Shown here one piece after another: positions 1 through 11,882 of a stretch of 64,000 nucleotides of DNA. The position numbers were made by a program, and so were the translations under genes. The DNA lies in assembly GCF_050947875.1 (NCBI RefSeq), contig NW_027460401.1, positions 806,001-870,000 on the forward strand, given 5' to 3'. This DNA is from Dermacentor variabilis (lineage: Eukaryota > Arthropoda > Arachnida > Ixodida > Ixodidae). The stretch's first letter is position 1. The number at the start of each line of letters is the position of its first letter. The notes under the pieces were generated by a model that did no database searches, was not told the origin of the DNA, and was given only the letters and a program-made list of their open reading frames with translations.

Positions 1-1130
1 TCTGCTCATAATGCCGACATACATGATTGGCAGACAGGTGAAAGGTTGAACTTAAAGAACATGGCGGTGTCACTTCTAGTTGATTCAAACATTAAGAGAT
101 AGCATGACATACTTACAGGTGGAACAGTAGCATGACATATTATGAGCATGACACATTAATGCATAATATAAACAGCTGCAAAGACCCACTAATTGGATTT
201 TACTGGGAGACTGTTAGTTTATTACTTTGAATGTGATAGCATTACAGGTGAACTTCAACCACTTTGAAGGATCTAGCAGAAAATGTAGCCTGATCCCAAA
301 GGCAATGCAGTCTAACATAGCATCTCAAACTACTAGCTGTCAAGAGGGAAGAATGCGAGCAACTAGCACGTTTTGCACGCACCAGATGTTTCAAAGACTG
401 ACTTTGGCACAAGAGAAGTATATGTGATATTATGGGTTAACGGTTAGAACATTGGGCCGCTTTGCTGGAAGACGGATTCAATCCCACCAACAGTCACACA
501 CTGATTTATAGCCTTATGGGTGTACTTCACCCACTTTGGAGGTGGGTTGAGTGTGCACGATTGTGTCACAGTGTGCATGAAATCACAAGTTTGTGAGAGG
601 TACAAGTTATAGGAAAGTCACTTTGATAAATGAGTATGTGCAAGATTACACATCCATATAGGTGTCACAATCATCACAACCTATTGCATACTTAGACAGT
701 GAGCAGTGCTATGTTTTAGTGTAGTTTTCTCAATTTACTTACGCTCAATGGCTGGAGAAACATTAGCACATGCATAGAATCCTCGAAACAGAATTCTGTG
801 GCACTGTGCACATGACCTATGCGGTTAGGCACGGGGGAAAGGGGGTGGGTCAAGGGAATAGCTTCACCGCAGCACGGTAGGATGTTTAGTGGTGCAGTCA
901 ACGAATAAATTTTTGCGCTACGTGTATGTTTAATGTGGTCTACCAAGTCTGAAATGCCAAAGAAAGAAGTGTGTAGTAACTTTCGCATGATTACTTACAT
1001 TTCTTTCTTGGTGCAGAGAAAAGACCTTGTACGCCCGCTTATTCTGTTACGTTGACGGCGACCGTTGTCGTAAGGATGCCGCCTCATTCTGAGCTTCGCA
1101 GTCATCAGAGAGCACAGAAAGCTGTCTTCA
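1..1130. other. No recognisable gene
   Basis: I find only short open frames without family features. No tandem array or element terminus is evident. The stretch reads as intergenic or intronic DNA. Confidence 0.5.
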
Positions 1131-1137
1131 CAAACAA

Positions 1138-1222
1138 ACCACCGGGATTCGAGCCCATCTCCCAAATGCACCATCTTGCATTTGGGAGATGGGCACGATA
1201 ACCATTAGGCTACCACCTGCCT
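1138..1222 (-). mobile_element. tRNA-derived SINE-like fragment with internal hairpin
   Basis: On the minus strand an A-box-like TAGCCTAATGGTTATCG is followed by a B-box-like GGCTCGAATCCCGG, the layout of an internal RNA polymerase III promoter. Between them lies a perfect 17-bp inverted repeat (1154-1170 with 1177-1193) around a 6-nt loop. The hairpin replaces a normal anticodon and variable region, so this is a tRNA-derived repeat rather than a functional tRNA. The family is not identified. Confidence 0.55.
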
Positions 1223-1229
1223 CCACCAA

Positions 1230-2335
1230 TTTCTGTTTATCTGCCTTCCCACTTCACGTTTTTGCCGCAGACGCAGGCAGAACGGATGCAGAAACGAAAA
1301 AACGTTAAGGGTTGCTTGAGCTGACAGATGACCTTAACTTTGGCAGGTTATTCTAATTGGAGCGCATGTAGGCTTGCGGCCGCGTGCAGATTGTGGGTCG
1401 CGTTACCTTTATTGTGAATTTGCTTTCACCGACTCCTTTCAGCTAGAACTGAAATGCCCGACAAAAATGAGACCTTCCGTTGAATATCTTTTTCTTGTTT
1501 TTTAGGTTTAAAGCAAAAACGCTCGTTTACACAAATAGTGATTTTTTAAAGAAATGGCATAAGGATACTATATTTCGTGGTCATGCCGTCTTGTCAATAC
1601 GGGCCGGCACCACGTATCGACGAAAGGGCATCACAGTGCCGATAAACGCGGCAGGTTACTAAATGAAGAAAACAGGAAACGAGTGTTTTTTAGTTCTCGC
1701 AACATGTTGTACATAGAATACAAGGCACCCACCACCATGACATTCTATTTTTGACGACAGCGACACTCAGTGGCGGACTGATATACTTCCTAAAAGGGTT
1801 TAATTTTATTTTTTCATCGCAGAACCGCAAGCACAGGTTGCACAGGTTCACGCGCTCCCGTAGGTGGCGGATTGGACTGTCACTCCAGAAGTTTAAATAC
1901 ACAACCTCTTTGCATAGAAACGACGGCATGATTGGTAACATATTGTTGGCTTGGATATGTTTGGCACGAGGCCCAAGACCCTGTCTTCTAACGCGTTCTT
2001 ACGTTTGCGTTCGCGTCTCTGTCTTGAAGGGACGCGCATCGTAACATGCTGCAATGGTGCTTGCGTTGAGCGTATGTATCGCAAAAAACGTGGTTCTAAA
2101 ATGTCTGTTCACTAACTTGTGCAGTTTGTAGTTTGTATGTTTGTAGTATTCGCGCAGTATAGTAGTAGTAAAGTAAGAGTCACGAATATGGCATCCGTAA
2201 CCGCAAGCGTCACGTTATGGTCGTAACTTGTCGGGACAGCGTAGTTGTAATCCACAGACCCTGCCACTACGGAATACGTGGCAAGGCATGGCTGATGAAT
2301 TAGTTATTGCGAAGATTGGTTTTCAGTAAAGGTTT
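1230..2335. other. No recognisable gene
   Basis: Overlapping short open frames occur on both strands (1480-2084), but none shows a domain, codon signal or splice context. I see no repeat structure. Confidence 0.45.
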
Positions 2336-2339
2336 GTTA

Positions 2340-2615
2340 CCGAGGACGGCGGGAGCTTATACTGCCGCAAAGGACGGATGCTGGGCGGTGACTGCAATCA
2401 TTTACTCGGCACATCACCCATCTACACTGGAATTCCACTGGTTTCGCCAACTCTTGCTTATATTCTCTCGCCCCTAAGCTGCGACTTCGCCTGCCACCCG
2501 GGCCCCAGCTTTTCCTCTTTGTCCCCCGCTTCTTTCCCAATCTGCTGAGACGTGCTTCCACTGATGCTTGCTCCTCCTTTTTCTCAATAAATGAAGGCAT
2601 TCATTCATGCATTCC
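2340..2615 (+). mobile_element. Possible LINE 3' terminus
   Basis: A C-rich segment ends in AATAAA (2586-2591) followed by a degenerate ATTC/CATT tail (about 2596-2615). Polyadenylation signal plus short microsatellite tail is how several LINE families in this window end. No RT or RNase H motif survives, so the assignment rests on the tail and composition only. A host transcript end is the alternative. Confidence 0.3.
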
Positions 2616-2930
2616 TAAGTTACTGCACAAAATAGCGTGTCTTTATCTCCATAACCACCCTGTCCCTCACCTGGACTCTCCCATAGCAAAACAATGTTGC
2701 TGTATTGCAAATGGCTGGGCGTCACCTATACAATTTTCTAGGAATGGCCAGTAGCACGGTGGGCAATTTTCGGTGGGTGACGAGACAGTATATAGAAAAC
2801 CTTGTTTGCCACATCCACACTTAGTGTTCTGCTTCGTGAGCTACTATTAGCCGCTACGACGAAGTACGACATGAAAGAAACCTAGCTGGGCTGGTCCCGG
2901 GCAGCTCTTTTTGGATTCGTGATGCGTCGA

Positions 2931-2932
<2 letters not shown>

Positions 2933-2985
<53 letters not shown>

Positions 2986-3017
2986 TATATATGTATATAC
3001 ACATATATATATATACA
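2933..3017. repeat. (TA)n microsatellite
   Basis: Nearly pure TA dinucleotide repeat with a few G and C interruptions. It abuts the inverted SINE pair at 3018. A shorter TA tract lies just beyond that pair at about 3415-3438. Confidence 0.95.
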
Positions 3018-3372
3018 GTCATATCAAAAGAAGCCAACAAACACTGGCACCAAGGACAACATAGGGGAAATTATTTGTGCTTAATAAATGAAATAAAGAA
3101 ATGATAAATTAATGGAAATTAAAGTGGATGAAAAAACAAATTTCCGCAGGTGGGAACCGAACCCACAGCCTTCGCATGTCCGCAGGTTTCGCAGGTTCGC
3201 AGCTTCGCAGGTTCGCAGCCTTCACAGGTTCGGTTCCCACCTGCGGCAAGTTCTTTTTTCATCTACTTTAATTTCCATTAAGTTATCATTTCTTTATTTC
3301 ATTTATTAAGGACAAGTAATTTTCCCTATGTTGTCCTTGGTGTCAGTGTTTGTTGGCTTCTTATGATATGAC
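3018..3372. mobile_element. Inverted pair of tRNA-headed SINE copies
   Basis: The left arm (3018 to about 3175) and right arm (about 3213-3372) are inverted copies of one sequence with few differences. Both outer ends carry GTCATATC and the GAAGCCAACAAACACT block. Toward the centre each arm carries a B-box-like sequence (GGTTCGGTTCCCACC on the right arm; its complement on the left). The centre holds a short CGCAGGTT-type tandem repeat. The pair could form a long hairpin in RNA. It reads as two head-to-head SINEs or a foldback derivative. Confidence 0.75.
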
Positions 3373-3444
3373 TAGTAAAAATCGGGCCCCTCGGTTAAAC
3401 CCCCTTTCTTCTCGTTATATATATATATATGTATATATAGTTCT

Positions 3445-5370
3445 TATCTAAGCCTAAATGACAGCGATATAGGCGAGGTGAGTTATGACAGCTCGTTGGC
3501 TTGGACTAACGACGCTCTCCACGCAGCACTTTTGTCTTTTGCGTGTTTGCGAACGGGAATGAAAGACAGGAGGGTAACACGCCTTCCTGAAATGAAACAT
3601 TTGAAATAACCCTTTGTTTGGCGGTTGGACATATGTCGAGGGTCCCTGATACGAACCACCTGCAAGTCTGTATCACCTTGCAAAGGGGAACTCATATGAA
3701 ACGTTGTCTATCGGATAGGCTTTTAATTATAAGTATATCTTTATTGAAATTCTTTACCATGAGGTGAAAGCCAACTAATAACCATTTAAGTTTTTCGTGT
3801 TATTATAACATCCTGTTAATAAAAGGTTGCTCTTCGCCGCCCCGTAAATTAAAGAGTAAGTTGTGAAAAATAAATTGGTGCGGTAGATGTGTAAACGCAG
3901 ACGCAAGAAAAGGCCTAGTCCGTTTCCCAGTATTCCCTCGATGAAGATGGAGCAGCTCTATACTCTCACGTTGTAGTAATGTCAAGAGCAAAACACTTCC
4001 AAAAGAGTCAGCCACGAATGCTACTCATTATAAGATGAGCTTGCGCTGGAAAAGGAAATAACACTCAAAGAAAACGATGGCTGCCCGCAAAGTGCTTCCT
4101 CTGATTCCGATCTACGGATCAAGGCGTCGGTTCGTCAGATTGGAATGCTCGTACATTGCAGCGCAATCTCGGGTCGTCAAATGTGATAAAGAATGTACGT
4201 CAGTATTCGCTTCACGCGCGCAATCTGATTAGATAACGCTCTTTCGCTATTGAATCCGTGACAACATACTGGATATTAGAAACACATGCAGGCGCATCTT
4301 GAGCTAACTGATAACTTTGGTACTGTGGTTAGACGCTAAAAAAGCCCCCCCCCCCCCTCTAAGAAGAAGAATACATTTGCTTTCAATATTAGCTGAAACA
4401 TAGTGCTTGTGGTTTAAAAGGGGCCCCCAACACTGCACAGCGGCGCCGACATACAGAAAATTCAAGAGCGAACCACTTTCCAATTACTGGTATTTATCAA
4501 ACCAGCATATCGTGGTTCAATGTAGCCCTGTAGTCCAGGGGCAAGTTCTACCACGGGTACTGTGTCCGAGCTCATATTTCATGTCAGCGTTAATTGTCAC
4601 AAAATCAGAGTATTTTTTTCTTTAGATCTTGTTGTTAGACAGCTAAAATACATCCAGCGAAACCCTCACCCTAATATTTTAGTACTTTTCGTTCTAACGT
4701 ACATATCCGTGCTGATCCATATGTTACAATGTACTGAATATGTGCCTAATGCTTTCCTCCAGGAAGCTGTTTTTATTCCTTATGATGCCAGGAAACCGAG
4801 CCTGATGCCACCAACGCTCAGAAACCTAATCAGGAGCGCGCACAATGTTCTCGCACACCTTGTGGGATGTACCGTAGCGCCGAGGTGCTTCTTGTATAAT
4901 GTATGAGAATCGGTTGTCAAGACAGACGTGCAAGGTTGGGCCATGTGCTTAAGCTCATGAAGTTGATTTGCGCCAAGATAACCTGTCCAAGCTTTCACAT
5001 TTACTTTATAAGAAGTCAACAGCAGCATCAATATGCCGGCTGCTTTTAACAGCAAGAAATAAAACTATTGAAACGACACAAACAATGTTAACATCATTTT
5101 ATCATTCGAGTGTTCAGATTGGTAACCTCTGGATGCGGAGTCAGTTAAGAAGTTGTTTGCGTAATTAACAAAGCTAGTTAAATAAATTTTCAGTAATGGT
5201 TCTTACGTGGCTAAAGAAAATGAGCAGTTTGGAGCCCGTCCTCGAGATTATGCAGCCAAGCGAAAAAATTTTAACTAAGCATGCTTCTGTAAGAGCCATG
5301 CGAGCAAAAATTTTCCAAGTAAACACTCTTGGAAGACGTAACTGACGCAGAAAAAGAAGATCTGTAAAGT
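3445..5370. other. No recognisable gene
   Basis: Open frames are short and featureless. A poly-C run (about 4347-4358) is the only low-complexity mark. Confidence 0.45.
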
Positions 5371-5374
5371 CACA

Positions 5375-5495
5375 GAAAGAACAGCACTTCACGACGGGAC
5401 ACGAAGAAGGAACCACACACAAATTGCGCTAACTTTAAGCGCTGTTCTTTATGTGATATGAAGCAACTAGCCCGTCAGTGATTCCTTCCAAACCT
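5375..5495 (-). mobile_element. Penelope-like element terminal fragment
   Basis: The minus strand reads CTAGTTGCTTCATATCAC, then GAACAGCGCT, then a GTGTGTGG/CTTCTTCGTGTCCC stretch. This matches the character of the terminal repeats of the Penelope-like element at 24.4-26 kb (GGTTCATGA ... GAACAGCGCT) and of the palindrome at 17.8 kb. No coding sequence is attached, so it is an isolated terminal-repeat remnant. Confidence 0.5.
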
Positions 5496-5499
5496 GTAA

Positions 5500-6650
5500 A
5501 GTCACCCTGACCACATCTAGCCTTTTGTGATGCTGTCATCAATAGTATGGCCCCGTGAACATGTTCCCCATGGCCACATAGTCGCGTTCCATCTCGAAGG
5601 CAAGCATTTTAAAGTTTTAGTGTCAATACGGCAGTGAACGTGTGCCGCCGAAAGCTTGTTTGGTCGCAGAAGCGATGCATGACGGAATGATGGTGCAGAT
5701 TTAGCGCGTCGCTGGCATCAAGACAATGCGCTGCAGCTGAGGGAAGGAGGATAACGAAAGTGAACACGTTGGTAGCTGCTCACGGAGCCGTGCCGATGGT
5801 GGCGGTGCCATCATGACGAAATCTGAGGCGGCGATATTGAAGACTGAGGTGTTTTTTTTCTTTTATTCCTTTTTTACAACGAAGTCGTTAAGAGTAAGCT
5901 TTAACTCGGGCCCAACTCCGACGCGGCCTATTCAAATAGATGTAAAACGCCGAAACTCTTTTCTGAGATAACCTCTGGGCTGATTTTAATGAAATTTGCT
6001 GGATTCGGGAGAGAGAGGTAAATTCTAGTGACTATTGGAAGCGGAATTTCTATTTAAGGCTTGAATTCTGGTAAAAGATTTTCAAAAATCCGAAAGTGCA
6101 AAAAATACAGAAGCACGAAGTTTACAAATTAATAACTCCGCATCAAGAACTGATATCGCGGTTCTGTAAACAGCATCCTTTAGACAATTCAAAGCGGACA
6201 AATCCAATATGCCGATTTATATATTACGTGAAGTCGTTACATTGTGAACAAGGGTTGTGGAAAAGCTGTATTTCCGCATTACTAATTTCTTTAGATTCAT
6301 GAGTAATATATCAATTTTGACCGCTTTAGATGTGCTGTTAGATGCAATGTACAGAATTGTGATAGTTTTCATTGCCGAAAGACAGAGTTGTGAACTTGAT
6401 GTTTTCATTTTCTGAAAATTTGCGATTTTTGCCAATTTTGAAAAACAAATGATTACCTAAATCAGAAATGCTAAGCCAACAGTCACTAGATTTTAAGTTC
6501 TTCTTTTAAGTGCAACAAACCTTGTAAAATTTGATGCAGTGGTTGTGGAGAAAAATAAATTCTCCTTTTCCATGTATTTAGATAGGACCACCAGAGCTAA
6601 AGGTTCCTCTTAAAGGCTACTTTCCCCACAATCGTGTCCGCGTGTGGAGC
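5500..6650. other. No recognisable gene
   Basis: AT-rich DNA with short open frames only. I found no element termini or splice-bounded exons. Confidence 0.45.
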
Positions 6651-6654
6651 AAAA

Positions 6655-6865
6655 TCCCGAAGATAGCGTAATACCGGCCTGACCCGAAGCGGAGGTGAAG
6701 CAAGCGTTCAGCTCTCCCCGTACGTGGGCTGATCCGGAATGTAACGCCATGCCAGGCCGACCTGCGGCGGAGGTGAAGCAGGCATTAGGCACTCCACAAA
6801 CGTGGGCCGATCCCGAACACAGTGCAATGCGGGGCCGACATACGGCGGAGGTGCAGTGCGCCATT
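6655..6865. repeat. 78-bp tandem minisatellite (about 2.7 copies)
   Basis: The motif GCGGAGGTGNAG recurs at 6689, 6767 and 6845, giving a period of exactly 78 bp. The unit also contains ACGTGGGC and GATCC. Because 78 is divisible by three, plus-strand frames encode 26-residue imperfect repeats with a TWADPE core. The same unit recurs at 48.3 kb. I treat the encoded repeats as a by-product of the array, not a gene. Confidence 0.85.
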
Positions 6866-6922
6866 AAGGAGCCCACATACACAGCTTTGCTGGTCATCTT
6901 TCTTCACACAGTGGGAGGGCAC

Positions 6923-8488
6923 TCAGATGTTTTACTTATCAAACATCAGGTCATCGACGGCGAAACCAGCGACACCAAAGCCGTCCTCGGCCTCGACCTA
7001 GAAAGCGCTGTCGACAAAGTGACGCACTCTGCCATCCTCGCACAGGTGTCCAATCTAAACCTAGGCGAGAGGTCGTACGAATATTTCAAAGACTTCCTCA
7101 CCGGCTGAACGGCGGAGCTCAGAGCTGGCGACCTAAAGACGGACGAGAAGACATTAGGGAGCCGGGGCACTCCACAAGGCTCCGTCATCTCGCCCATGCT
7201 ATTTAACCTTGTTATGATTCAACTTGCCAAAAGAGTATGCCAGCTTGAAGGACTGAAGCACACGATATACGTGGACGACATTACGCTGTGGGTGGAAGGG
7301 GGCTGTGATTCCCGCATAAAATCCATACTACAGACGGCCGTCGACAGGATCTAAGAAAGCCTGGAAGGTACGGGACTGCGTTGCTCCCCAACTAAGTCGG
7401 AGCTGCTGCTTTACCAACCGATCCAAACGCACAAAATCAAGAAGCAAAGAAAACACGAAAAGATCAAGATCCGCACCAGGGATGGTAACACAATACCGAC
7501 GGTCAGCAATATCCGAGTCCTGGGCATGACGATCGAAGCGCTCGGCAGGAACGAAGATACCATCACCCGCATCATGGGTAAGGCGGCCAACGCCACCAGA
7601 CTGCTCAAGCACGTTACCACCAAGAAGGGAGTCATGAAGGAGGAAAACTTCACCAGACTTATACACTCCTTCGTACTCTGCCACATAGGGTAGGTGGCAG
7701 CTTTCCACAAGTGGGTGAAAAGCAAAAAGAACACGCTAGACATCCTAATCCGGAGGGCTTAGAAGACACCCCTCGGTCTACCCGAAACTACCAACACAAA
7801 ATGTCTCCTCCAGCTGGTCATACACAACACGCTCGACGAGATCGCCGAAGCGCAAAGAGCCGCTCAGTTCGACAGAATGTCATCAACAAAGGCCGGCTGA
7901 AAGATGCTGTGCAGTCTAGGCATCGGTTATCACGAACAGCAGGGACCAAAATGCCCCGTCCCCGACCACGTACGACGGTACGTGCGGGTTGACCCCTTGC
8001 CGAGGAACATGCACCCGAAATTCAACGAAGGCAGAAGACGCGCTAGAGCCAAGACACTGACGGACCTGCACGTGGAAGACACCGGCGCCAGATACGCGGA
8101 TGCAGCCGAATATGCCTACCGCAACGGCTTCGCGATCGCGCTGGTGGACTCCGGAGGCAAGGTGCGGGCGACCGCCAGCACATCGAGCAAGCAAGTGGAG
8201 GAAGCAGAAGAAATAGCCATCGCCCTGGCCATCGTAGACCGAGAATGCCACATGATCCTCAGCGACTCCAGACAGGCGGTGAGGAACTACGCCAAAGGAA
8301 GAATTGCCCCAACGGCGGCACGCGTCCTGCTTCGACACACAGACCGCGACAAGAAGACTCGAATCAAGTGGTTCCCGGCGCATGCAGGACAAGCGTTGGA
8401 GAAGCATGCCAACAGCAAGGAAACGGCACACGCCCGAGCGCGAGGACTAACCGACCGCGCCCAAGGCAACGGCTGCCCGCTGTGGTGA
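6923..8488 (+). pseudogene. I-group LINE ORF2 fragment (RT palm to RNase H), inactivated
   Basis: One reading frame covers the C-terminal half of a non-LTR retrotransposon polyprotein. It starts inside the reverse transcriptase: GLDLESAVD (motif A region), GTPQGSVISPMLFN and the catalytic IYVDDI. A thumb/connection region follows, then an RNase H-like domain with VDSGGKVRA, AEEIAIALAI and LSDSRQAVRNYAKG. Five in-frame stops (7106, 7352, 7691, 7760, 7898) break it, yet no frameshift is seen over 1.5 kb. The endonuclease and RT fingers are missing, as expected of a 5'-truncated copy. The 5' junction abuts the 78-bp minisatellite. The best relative in the window is the minus-strand copy at 41.9-43.3 kb. 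No polyadenylation signal or A-tail is clear after the final stop. Confidence 0.88.
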
Positions 8489-8489
8489 G

Positions 8490-9720
8490 GAGGAGGCCTG
8501 AGGAGGAGGCCGATGAGGAGGAGGCCTGACGGACACAACTTTGATGGTCACCATAACAGAATGAATGGACGACCTGCTTAAAGGACAAAGCACACCAAGT
8601 TTTTAGCACTTGTCCTAGAGTAAAGCGCTGCAATGGCTAGTATGCCCTCATGGGGATGGTAGACCGAAGTGCTTCTGACTGCTAACACTGGACTGATAAT
8701 AAGAAAATACTCCGTTCGCAGACACCACGCTACACTGAAATTAGCAAAACAATATCAATTTATAAACTGATAGTGTCAATTATCTGGTGTCCTTCTTGTG
8801 TGTGTGGAGGGCATAAAGGTCCTGGCAATGAAATAGTAGGGTCTTTGTTTTTGCTGCAGTTCCACACAAAAAAATTCGTTGAAGTGATCAGACAGCGATC
8901 TACCAGCGGAGAAGACCAAACCGCTAATTAAAAATAATTGCTGGTTTCAGATGTTCCAATGTACTTTGCGCTAAGCTACTATCTGGAATATTTTTTGTGC
9001 TCTTATGAAGAGGAAAACTCCACATTACTACAATATCAACAACAGTACACAGTGCTGAGGCAACACTAGTAGTACTACAATACTACACAGTAGTATTGGG
9101 GCAACACGTTTGAGCAAAATGATTAGGTTTTTGGTCAAAGCACTGTGACAGGCGGGAAGAAATCGTTGTCATGCCCGGTCGAAAAAATACCATCTGAAAT
9201 CTTATTTACTTATACATATTTTTTTTAAAATTACTATAACCCTTTATACATTTGCTGCGTTGAGTTCTACACTAGCTTGCCTCGTCAATCTCAAAAATGT
9301 AATCGCTTTGCGGGAGAAGGCTTTCGTGAAAAACCACGCAACATAACAGTAAAACATCCAGCAAGGTTCCTATCCAGATGATTGACGAATTTGTGCACTG
9401 AGAACGTGTCGACTACCGTGCGATTGAAAGTTGAAATATGATGTTTGTAAGCTTGTGTTGCGTCTAGCACGAGCGAGTAGTGTTAGCGATGACATTGGTG
9501 TGAAAATGGTCAGCTCGGTCTGCGATTTGTTCTTGTGCATCTCCACATTGAACGTCGCAGTCGTCACGATGAGAGCACTCCTGTGACATTACTAGCTATG
9601 TGGGCTGGGAAGGCTCGAGTGGTAGCTCACCCTGAGGGGTATTGGGTAACAATTATTAATATACGTACTTTGCGATGATGAAAAATATGCAGAAACACCA
9701 CTGGTGTTGTCTAACTATTC
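8490..9720. other. No recognisable gene
   Basis: A short GAGGAGGCC-type repeat follows the LINE stop (about 8486-8530). The remainder is AT-rich with no element or coding signal. Confidence 0.45.
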
Positions 9721-9724
9721 GTAA

Positions 9725-10840
9725 ACAGACCCCCAAATTTCAATTGGCCCACCCCAAACAATAAGTAGGCCCACCCCCTAATTTCAAGTTGGCACACCGT
9801 CAAACTTAAGTTGGCCCACCCTCAAATTTAAAGTCGGTCACGCCCGATTTTCTTTTCGCCCAGCCTTAAGCTTCAAGTTAGCCCAATTCCAAATTTAAAT
9901 TGGGCCACCCCTAATTTTCAAGTTGATCCACGCACGAATTTCCATAAATTGTGATCCAAATTTCGAGTCGAGGCACCCCAAAATTTAGGTTGGCCCACCC
10001 CTATATCGCCCCCAAATTCAGATTGGCCGACCCCGAGATCGCCCCGACATTTAGGTAGCACCAACCCCATATCATCCCAAAATACAGATTGGCCCGCCTC
10101 CACAACACCACGAAATTTAGGTTGGCCCACTCCAATACCACCTGGAAATCGAGGTTGGCCCACCCCCATATCCGACCCATCGTAACGCTGGCCCACACCT
10201 CGATCACCTCAAATTTAGGATGGCGCACCGCAAATCAGCCACCAATTAAGGCCAGCACACCCATATATCACCCCCAATTTAGCTTGACCAGCCGCACATC
10301 CCCCTATGGTTAGGTTAGACCGTCCCCATGTCACCCGCAAATTTAGGTATGCGCACCCCCATATCATCCCCAAATCCAGGTTGGCCCATCCCCATATCAG
10401 TCCCAAACTTAGCCTGGCCCACCTCTCTATCACCTCAAACTTAGGATGGCCCACCGCAAATCGTTCCCACATTTAGGTTAGCTCATCCCCATATCACCCC
10501 CGGTTCAGCTTCGCCCAGCCCCATATCACCCCCGTGGTTAGGATGGCCCACTCCCCATATCCCTCCCAAATTTAGGTTCTCCCACCCCCGTATCATCCCC
10601 AAATCCAGGCTGGCCCACCCCCCATATTCCCCCAAACTTAGGCTTACCCACCCCTATACCACCTCAAATTTAGGTTGGGCCCCCATATTAGCCTAAAATT
10701 CAGCTTGGCTCATTACCATTTCACCCCAAATTCAGGTTGGGCCACTCCCATATCACTACCAAATTCAACTTGGCCCATCCCTGTATCACGCCCAAATTTA
10801 TGCTGATGCTACTTCCAATTTCATGTTGGCCACCCCAACC
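9725..10840. repeat. Degenerate satellite: about 22-bp units passing into about 33-bp units
   Basis: The whole stretch is built from the core AAATTTAGGTTGGCCCACCC. In the left part (9725 to about 9960) cores repeat every 22-23 bp. From about 9970 most units gain an extra 11-bp block of the type CATATCACCCC and repeat about every 33 bp. Individual units have diverged considerably. The 33-bp period keeps frames open on the minus strand, giving 11-residue WANLNLG-like repeats, but I see no start context or other sign of a gene. Confidence 0.9.
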
Positions 10841-10844
10841 CTTT

Positions 10845-11595
10845 TTATAAAGACCTGTGTATTCATGTGGGAAATGCGTCAAGTTTTTTGGCGTTACAGA
10901 CACGATTTTTCACGATTTTGCTACCAAATTGCTGGGGTACTCACCAAAGAATGCTGCGCATTAAAAGCAACTGCACCTAACGAGCGGCGCCATATGTTGA
11001 TCCTAAATACTGACGGCTAGCCAAGCTAGCTTCTCTGCAGAGCGACCGGGGAGACACAGCACGTGACATTTATTCAAATGGTTTTTTTTACGGCCACACC
11101 TACGGAGTGATACCACTTGGTTGTAGGGAACAATTTAACAGTAGCTATTATTCCACACACTGCACATCTTCTGCTAGTTGGTGCATTTCTTATTTGGATG
11201 AATCTTCAGAAATAATTAACGTTCGGGTAGCGACTCAGCTTAGCAGACCCTTTGTTCTGCACGAATGTTGCATAGGAATGGCACTGGCCACCGGGTGGCA
11301 TTGTGGCCCAGGTGGACCTGATTCGCTCGGAGTAAGTGTCATTAAGCACAGGTGAAAGTAGAAGAAAACGGACCTTCCAGAAGAACGCAATAATAATAGC
11401 CATTTTGTTTTCCCAGGTTCCACGCTAGAAAGCATGAAAGTTTTTTTTTTGTATAACACAAAGCTATGCGCAAGCTTCTAGTTATGATGTCCAATGAATA
11501 AAATCTTCATAAATGCAATGGCTTAACCAATGAACACGACACTGCTATGTTTTGGGAAGGAAAAATAGAGAACATAATATTTCAAGAGAACCACT
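10845..11595. other. No recognisable gene
   Basis: Non-repetitive sequence with overlapping short frames on both strands and no domain signal. Confidence 0.4.
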
Positions 11596-11599
11596 GGAA

Positions 11600-11806
11600 A
11601 ACCAGAAACGAAAGCAAATCATGAGTTTTGTGTTTTTGCCATCTGGTGGAAGACTATAAAACTAAGTCATATGCGGCTTTTAAAATAAAACTGCGCCGCT
11701 GAAAAACCAGAACCGAAAGCAAATGTTGGGTTTTGTGTTTCTGCCATCTAGTGAAAGACTACCAAACTAGGTCCTATGCGGCTTCAAAAAAAAGTGCGAA
11801 GTGGGA
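11600..11806. repeat. 105-bp tandem duplication
   Basis: Two copies begin at about 11601 and 11706 with ACCAGAA(A/C)CGAAAGCAAAT and both run through TGCCATCT and TATGCGGCTT. They differ at roughly one base in seven. The second copy runs directly into the tRNA-like repeat at 11.8 kb. Confidence 0.8.
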
Positions 11807-11882
11807 ACCGAACCGCGGCCACCGCGAAGCGGGACTAAAGCTGCGCGCGATTCTACCACTCGGCCACGGCTTCCGAACTTTC
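11797..11882 (-). mobile_element. tRNA-derived SINE head (type II tRNA-like)
   Basis: The minus strand reads GTGGCCGAGTGGTAGAAT (A-box-like), then GGTTCGGTTCCC (B-box-like), about 50 bases apart. That spacing suggests a serine- or leucine-type ancestor with a long variable arm. The acceptor ends do not pair fully, so a functional tRNA is unlikely. Confidence 0.55.

Noticed and set aside
7711..7992. 93-codon plus frame within the LINE fragment
   Set aside because: Out of frame with the RT-RNase H reading; a shadow.
9918..10472. Minus-strand frames with 11-residue WANLNLG-like repeats
   Set aside because: The frames are a by-product of the 33-bp satellite; all phases of such an array tend to stay open, and there is no start context, signal or conservation evidence.
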